From Clostridia bacterium (GTDB lineage Bacteria > Bacillota > Clostridia > UBA1381), in contig RQCD01000213.1 of assembly GCA_008668455.1 (NCBI GenBank), forward strand, positions 1-18,094: a stretch of 18,094 nucleotides of DNA. The letters run 5' to 3'. Position numbers and translations under genes: made by a program. Within the stretch, counting starts at the first letter, position 1. Every line of letters begins with the position of its first letter. A model generated the notes under the pieces. It did no database searches, was not told the origin of the DNA, and saw nothing but the letters and a program-made list of their open reading frames with translations. Positions 14,349-18,094 of this stretch are shown here, piece by piece.

Positions 14349-15002
14349 TTAGAGTACATATAATAAAATTGACAGGTAATGACAGATACTGCCGGCTAAG
14401 ACGAATAAATGCCATACCGAATGCATGTACCGATATTTTTTCAGCACATAGAAGATCACACCCAATGTGTATACCACACCTCCGGCAATCAAAAGAGCCG
14501 TTCCCTGCACTCCGATCACCCTTGTAATCTTTGGCAGGGTAAAGACAATTCCCCAGCCCATTAAAACGTAGCAGAGCGTGGAGATCTTTGAAAACCGATC
14601 CAGATCAATCGCGTTTAAGACAATTCCTAAAGCTGCCATACCCCAGATTAACCCAAAAATTGCCCATCCGACCGGATTTCGCATACACATCAGAAGATAG
14701 GGGGTATACGTTCCGGCAATCAGAACAAAGATGGAGCTGTGGTCAAAAATCCGCAGAATACGCTTTGCCGCAGAATTTTGTACAATGTGATAGACCGTTG
14801 ACATTGAGTAGAGCAGGATGAGCGAGATGCCATAGACAATCGCGCTTGCCAGTCCATAGCCGTCACTTTTCCAGGCTGCAAATACAATCAAAAGCGTCAG
14901 CGCCGCAACACTTAGTAAAATTCCGACTCCGTGCGATACTGAATTAAAAATTTCTTCCCCAACCGTGTAGAAAATCCCGTTTTTCGCTTTCTCATGTTTC
15001 AT
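14349..15002 (-). CDS. trhA: PAQR/hemolysin III family membrane protein (TrhA-type)
   Basis: Seven-helix integral membrane protein (217 aa, the usual family length). Bacterial members, once called hemolysin III, are now linked to membrane homeostasis. The conserved metal-binding layout is visible: S68-x3-H72 in the second helix region (STVYH), D87-H88 (FDHSSIF) and H194-x3-H198 (HSVWH). Other family blocks are NSVSHGVG (20-27), AGTYTPYLL (96-104) and LAGSICHYLSI (202-212). It begins 2 bp after the stop of the upstream repeat-protein gene, with AAAGGA inside that gene's end as ribosome site, so translation is probably coupled. It sits between two related single-pass membrane proteins, an unusual setting that hints at a partner complex. 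Confidence 0.93.
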   Translation of the reverse strand: MKHEKAKNGIFYTVGEEIFNSVSHGVGILLSVAALTLLIVFAAWKSDGYGLASAIVYGISLILLYSMSTVYHIVQNSAAKRILRIFDHSSIFVLIAGTYTPYLLMCMRNPVGWAIFGLIWGMAALGIVLNAIDLDRFSKISTLCYVLMGWGIVFTLPKITRVIGVQGTALLIAGGVVYTLGVIFYVLKKYRYMHSVWHLFVLAGSICHYLSILLYVL

Positions 15003-15004
15003 TT

Positions 15005-15676
15005 TTAGTTGTCCTTTCCGGAATCAGCAGCTGCGTCCGGAGATGGTGAGCTTTCTGTATCCGAAGCAGCGCTGCTGTCATCTGTCTGCTGCGCCTGCTG
15101 TGCCGCATAAGCCGCTTCAATAATCTTGTTTGCGTCGCCCCAGGTCATGTCCTCTGTAATGCTGTCAGCGCCCGGCATCTGAGATTTAAAGGTTTCAAAA
15201 TCCATACCGAACATCTCTTGTGCGGCAATGCCGACCGGCATGGAGTTTACAGCCTCCTGCCAGGGAGTATCTGCTGCAAGATCCTCCGAAAGTCCGTATT
15301 TTTCTCTCAGCTCCTCCAGGGTCATGTCCTCATATTTGGCATAGCCCTCCATGGTCATAGAGCCGGTCAGAGACATCGCTGTCTGATCCTCGGTCACCTC
15401 GGTATCTGCCGGAATGCCGTATTCTGTTTTAAATTCGTCCAGCGTCAGGCTCTTTTCCTTCATGACATCGCTGACCGTTTTCGACTGCTCCTCCTGCTGC
15501 TTCTGCTGCGCACGCTGCTCCTGATACCGCGGAATATATTTTGCTCCGACTGCATAGCAGCCTAAGCCAAATACCGCTACAATCACAGCTGCAACGATTG
15601 CGTTAAACAAAACAGAACCCTTGTCTTTTGGAGCAGAATAGTCCGCATTTGTCGTTTTTCTGCTTTTTTTGCTCAT
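15005..15676 (-). CDS. Single-pass membrane protein with three helical repeats
   Basis: Function unknown (223 aa from the chosen start). A basic N-terminus (MSKKSRKTTN) is followed by one membrane helix at about 22-46, then a Gln/Glu-rich helical stretch (around 50-66) likely to be coiled coil or stalk. Three repeats of about 40 residues follow, from roughly residue 77 to 192: SLTLDEFKTEYGIPADTEVT, EDMTLEELREKYGLSED with DTPWQEA, and FGMDFETFKSQMPGADSIT with TWGDA. The tail is Ser/Ala/Asp-rich. The bulk should lie outside the cell. AAGGGAGAGA lies 10-11 nt before the ATG at 15676. An in-frame ATG at 15700 would add eight residues but has a poorer site. First gene of the operon; the design is shared with the gene at 13485. 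Confidence 0.82.
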   Translation of the reverse strand: MSKKSRKTTNADYSAPKDKGSVLFNAIVAAVIVAVFGLGCYAVGAKYIPRYQEQRAQQKQQEEQSKTVSDVMKEKSLTLDEFKTEYGIPADTEVTEDQTAMSLTGSMTMEGYAKYEDMTLEELREKYGLSEDLAADTPWQEAVNSMPVGIAAQEMFGMDFETFKSQMPGADSITEDMTWGDANKIIEAAYAAQQAQQTDDSSAASDTESSPSPDAAADSGKDN

Positions 15677-15744
15677 GAAATGAGTCTCTCCCTTCATCAT
15701 AAGATACTTCTGTAATCTTAAACTGTTTAATATATGACCTTATT

Positions 15745-15773
15745 ACTATAACACTTTTTTCACAAAAAATCAA
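15745..15773 (-). promoter_or_regulatory. Promoter of the repeat protein-trhA operon
   Basis: TTGATT (15773-15768) and TATAGT (15750-15745) on the - strand are separated by 17 bp, with an extended -10 (TGT) next to the -10 hexamer. A-rich and T-rich tracts surround it. It lies about 70-100 bp upstream of the first gene, in the only sizeable gap between this operon and the PF06541 gene. Confidence 0.75.
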
Positions 15774-15810
15774 TAAATTTTTGAGAAATAGTTTGAAATT
15801 CTAAAAAAGT

Positions 15811-16359
15811 TCATGGTTTGGTCACATATGAAAATTTTGTCTCAATACAGTTTTCTTCACCGGCGGCATAGCGTTTCAGCTCTTTTTTTGTGTCGCGGAA
15901 ATCCTGTATCACCCAAACGCAAAGAAGCAGCGAAGTGATGGATAAAAGCCGTGCGTCCAGCCGGCTCACAAACGATTTGACGGCAGGGTGCAGCCAGTAA
16001 AGAAGCCAGAGCGCAAAAATTCCCCATAGAATGGAATATCCCGCGCAGACATGACCGCCCACATTTCCGGGACTGCCTGTATAATTCCAGCGGCGGATTC
16101 CAAAAGCGTGCAGATAGTAGGCAGAAACCAGGTATTCCACACTGCTTGCCAAAAAGAAGCCGCCGGAAAATACCAATAATGCAGCATCCGGAGAAAGCAG
16201 TAAAAGCATCAAAACCGCCCCAATCCCATAAATGGGGCAGAGGGGCGATCTTAAGAGTGTCTGCTTGGAGCAGTATCGGCGAAGCCGGATTGAGGCATAC
16301 GCCGTTTCCAAAACCCAGCCGAGAAATGAGTATACATAAAAGTAAATCAGATATTCCAT
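15811..16359 (-). CDS. PF06541 (CmpB-like, putative ABC transporter type IV) membrane protein
   Basis: Small polytopic membrane protein (182 aa) of a family common in Clostridia and often labelled putative ABC-transporter permease, although no ATPase partner is adjacent and its role is unproven. Family landmarks in order are YSFLGWVLETAY (10-21), SPLCPIYGIG (38-47), SSVEYLVS (72-79), WNYTGSPGNVGGHVC (91-105) and YSILWG (108-113). Four or five hydrophobic segments are visible, at about 1-19, 45-72, 108-124 and 137-152. The C-terminal 30 residues are charged and probably cytoplasmic. AAAGGAGATTTTT provides a good ribosome site. It follows the nucleotidyltransferase gene by 49 bp with no terminator in between, so co-transcription is possible. 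Confidence 0.88.
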   Translation of the reverse strand: MEYLIYFYVYSFLGWVLETAYASIRLRRYCSKQTLLRSPLCPIYGIGAVLMLLLLSPDAALLVFSGGFFLASSVEYLVSAYYLHAFGIRRWNYTGSPGNVGGHVCAGYSILWGIFALWLLYWLHPAVKSFVSRLDARLLSITSLLLCVWVIQDFRDTKKELKRYAAGEENCIETKFSYVTKP

Positions 16360-16408
16360 AAAAATCTCCTTTTTGGTTAGTTTGTGATTCTTATGGAGGA
16401 TTTATACT

Positions 16409-17146
16409 TTATTTATTCTCAAACAGCTTTTGCGCTTCGTAGTAGGTTTTCGGTGTGCCGATATCGATGGTCATTACGTCAAAGGTATAGGCATAAACCG
16501 GTGTGTGCTCAATCAGCCAGGGGATCAGATGCCCCGGAGCGTCCGGATTATTGCCCTCTTTTAAATACTGGTCGATCAGTGCAAGCGTTTCTTTTTTATA
16601 TAGGTAGAATGGCGGTGCGCCATAGCTGGATTTCGGGTTCTGCGGCTTTTCCTCAAAGCCGATCACCTGCTTGTCCTCGTTCATCTCCACCACGCCCATC
16701 TGCTGTAAATCCACCAAATCCTTGACATAGTGGGCGGAAATTAAATCACAGTTCTTTTCCCGGTACATATCCACCATATCGGTGAGTGCAAAATCAAAGA
16801 TGTTGTCACTTGCCAGAACAAAGATTTCATCATCAATTTTTTCGCGGTCGATAACATATTTCATGTCTCCAATCGCGCCTAAACGATTGTCGTTGGCGGT
16901 TGTGCCGTCATCCAGAACCACTACCCTTTTTGCTCCGGAGTAGGTCTTTTTCCAGTCCTCAAACTGTCCGGCAAAGCGATGGTTGGTTACGATGTAAATA
17001 TGGTTTATTTCCGGAATTTCCTCAATTTTGTCCACAACCCAGTCTAAAATTGTTTTATTGCCCATTGTGAGCAATGCCTTTGGCTTATCCTTTGTGAGAG
17101 GATAGAGTCTTGTGGCATAGCCTGCCGCGAGTAAAATACAATCCAT
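16409..17146 (-). CDS. Sugar-phosphate nucleotidyltransferase family protein
   Basis: Cytoplasmic enzyme (245 aa) of the NTP_transferase (RmlA/GlmU N-domain) fold, which joins an NTP to a sugar or alcohol phosphate. The nucleotide loop is LLAAGYATRLYPLTKDKPKALL (5-26), where the usual GxGTR reads GYATR, with Lys23 the expected catalytic-loop Lys. NRLGAIGD (87-94) matches the second nucleotide-contact loop. D114 in ASDN and D228 in IDIGTP are the likely metal ligands, and FEEKP (164-168) is typical. It lacks the extra C-terminal domain of GlmU or GlgC. Substrate is unresolved: glucose-1-phosphate is common, but LicC-type choline-phosphate activation shares the fold. It sits 42 bp after the glycolipid glucosyltransferase gene, with AAAGGGAAAT before the ATG. 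Confidence 0.9.
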   Translation of the reverse strand: MDCILLAAGYATRLYPLTKDKPKALLTMGNKTILDWVVDKIEEIPEINHIYIVTNHRFAGQFEDWKKTYSGAKRVVVLDDGTTANDNRLGAIGDMKYVIDREKIDDEIFVLASDNIFDFALTDMVDMYREKNCDLISAHYVKDLVDLQQMGVVEMNEDKQVIGFEEKPQNPKSSYGAPPFYLYKKETLALIDQYLKEGNNPDAPGHLIPWLIEHTPVYAYTFDVMTIDIGTPKTYYEAQKLFENK

Positions 17147-17174
17147 ATTATTTCCCTTTCTTTTTTTGTGATAT

Positions 17175-17200
17175 CATTAAACGTGATTTCACGTTAAATG
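17175..17200 (-). repeat. Inverted repeat overlapping the glucosyltransferase stop codon
   Basis: Arms CATTAAACGTGA (17175-17186) and TCACGTTAAATG (17189-17200) pair with one mismatch around a 2-nt centre. The stop codon is inside the structure. No T run follows on the - strand, so it is a weak terminator at best. It could be an operator-like palindrome or an RNA-processing hairpin between co-transcribed genes. Confidence 0.6.
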
Positions 17201-18094
17201 CGAGATGATAAAGTCGCAGAGTCTTGCGGTGGAATCCGGTTTCCCGAGCTTCTGAACCGACTGCGCCAAAAGGTCGAACCGCCAGGGGTAATGAAGCATT
17301 TCATAAACAGCCTCGTCCAGCGGAAAGGTGTTGGTTACCATCATTGCCGCGCCGTTGTTCACTAAAAATTCCATGTTCCGATCCTCCTGACCGGGGATCG
17401 GATCTAAAATGATGGCAGGCAGTCCCTTTGCTAAAAACTCCGAGGTGGTCAGACCGCCTGGTTTTGTGATGATACAGTCTGCTGCGTCCATCATTTCGTC
17501 CACATTGTCCACAAAGCCGAAGGAATAAACCTTTTTGTTCCATTTGGTTTCGTCCACAGTGTTTTTTGCCTTTTCATTATTGCCGCAGACGCAGAGTACC
17601 TGAAAATCGTGTTCCACCGAATCGATCAGCTTCAGATTCTTTTCAATATTTCCAAATCCCATTGATCCCATCATCATCAGAATCGTGGTCTTGTCCTCAA
17701 TTCCTAAATGCTTTCTGGCAACCTCCTTTGCCCTCTTTTTTGAAAACTTTTCCTTGACCGGAATTCCGTAAGGAAGAACCTTTTCCTCCGGGATTCCTTT
17801 TTTCTGCATTTGCCGGTTTAAGAGAATATCCGGGGTGACATAGTAATCAAGCTCGGTGCTTTCCCAGAACGGATGAACCGTAAAATCGGTAATAATGCCA
17901 TAGGTGGGGCAATTAATGTACCTTTTTTCGCGCATGTACGTGATCAGCATACAGGCATAGCTATGCGTCCCGATCACTACGTCCGGCACATAGTCCACAA
18001 AAAATTCCTTCAGATTATGCGATACGATTTTGGAAAGCACAGAAATCAGCGACCGTGTGTCATAGCGTTCCTCGCGCTTGTCCAGCGTGGCGTA
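17189..18094 (-). CDS. Processive diacylglycerol glucosyltransferase-like (MurG/UgtP, GT28), 5' end beyond window
   Basis: Membrane-associated glycosyltransferase of the MGDG synthase/UgtP group, expected to add glucose or galactose from UDP-sugar to diacylglycerol, making glycolipids that can anchor lipoteichoic acid. The frame stays open to the window edge, and a GTG at 18040 lies inside the N-terminal domain, so the gene continues outside. From that GTG, VIGTHSYACMLIT (22-34) and GIITDFTVHPFW (48-59) are family landmarks of the acceptor domain. PYGIPV (89-94), MMMGSMGFGN (122-131) and KPGGLTTSEFLAKGLPAI (193-210) are the donor-binding GT28 motifs, followed by PIPGQEDRN. The nucleotidyltransferase gene follows after 42 bp. 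Confidence 0.92.
   Translation of the reverse strand, partial: YATLDKREERYDTRSLISVLSKIVSHNLKEFFVDYVPDVVIGTHSYACMLITYMREKRYINCPTYGIITDFTVHPFWESTELDYYVTPDILLNRQMQKKGIPEEKVLPYGIPVKEKFSKKRAKEVARKHLGIEDKTTILMMMGSMGFGNIEKNLKLIDSVEHDFQVLCVCGNNEKAKNTVDETKWNKKVYSFGFVDNVDEMMDAADCIITKPGGLTTSEFLAKGLPAIILDPIPGQEDRNMEFLVNNGAAMMVTNTFPLDEAVYEMLHYPWRFDLLAQSVQKLGKPDSTARLCDFIISHLT

Noticed and set aside
16360..16408. Terminator between the nucleotidyltransferase and PF06541 genes
   Set aside because: The 49-bp gap is AT-rich but shows no stem of useful length followed by a T run on the - strand.
1..18094. CRISPR arrays, insertion sequences, tRNA or rRNA genes, toxin-antitoxin or phage defence genes
   Set aside because: No spaced direct repeats, transposase or integrase motifs, or cloverleaf-like segments were recognised on either strand. 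All sizeable genes fall into envelope, transport or unknown membrane classes.

Overview
The window looks like chromosome of a Gram-positive, low-to-moderate GC member of the Clostridia (gut Lachnospiraceae/Oscillospiraceae type). The grounds are strong AGGAGG-type ribosome binding sites, a lipoprotein-type MetQ, a processive diacylglycerol glucosyltransferase, a PF06541 membrane protein and proteins typical of that group. The species cannot be named from sequence alone. No RNA gene, CRISPR array, insertion sequence or integrase is visible.

Region 1 (1-10536, + strand) is the 3' part of a Wzx/Wzy-dependent surface or exopolysaccharide operon. Eleven genes are packed with gaps of 35 bp or less and many overlaps. 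They are a GT4 glycosyltransferase cut by the window edge, a CDP-alcohol phosphotransferase, a TagD-like cytidylyltransferase, a CysE-like acyltransferase, three further glycosyltransferases, a Wzy-type polymerase, another GT4 enzyme, a maltose-acetyltransferase-like acyltransferase and a Wzx-type flippase. The cytidylyltransferase/CDP-alcohol transferase pair suggests a phospho-alcohol substituent made through a CDP-activated intermediate. The acyltransferases suggest O-acetylation. The priming transferase and chain-length genes are not in the window and presumably lie upstream. A strong bidirectional terminator (10541-10573) closes the operon.

Region 2 (10583-13400, - strand) is a methionine ABC transporter operon, metQ-metN-metI, with a recognisable promoter and a leader of about 160 nt that holds a short translated-looking ORF. 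MetQ is the most striking gene of the window. Its two halves are in swapped order compared with E. coli MetQ, so it reads as a natural circular permutation with an intact lipoprotein signal.

Region 3 (13444-15773, - strand) is a three-gene operon with its own promoter and terminator. Two single-pass membrane proteins, each carrying about three copies of a roughly 40-residue helical repeat outside the membrane, flank a PAQR/hemolysin III (TrhA-type) membrane protein. This layout is unfamiliar to me and is the best candidate for an undescribed functional unit.

Region 4 (15811-18094, - strand) holds a partial MurG/UgtP-like diacylglycerol glucosyltransferase, a sugar-phosphate nucleotidyltransferase and a PF06541 membrane protein, all co-directional and probably co-transcribed. 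They suggest glycolipid or envelope-polymer synthesis.
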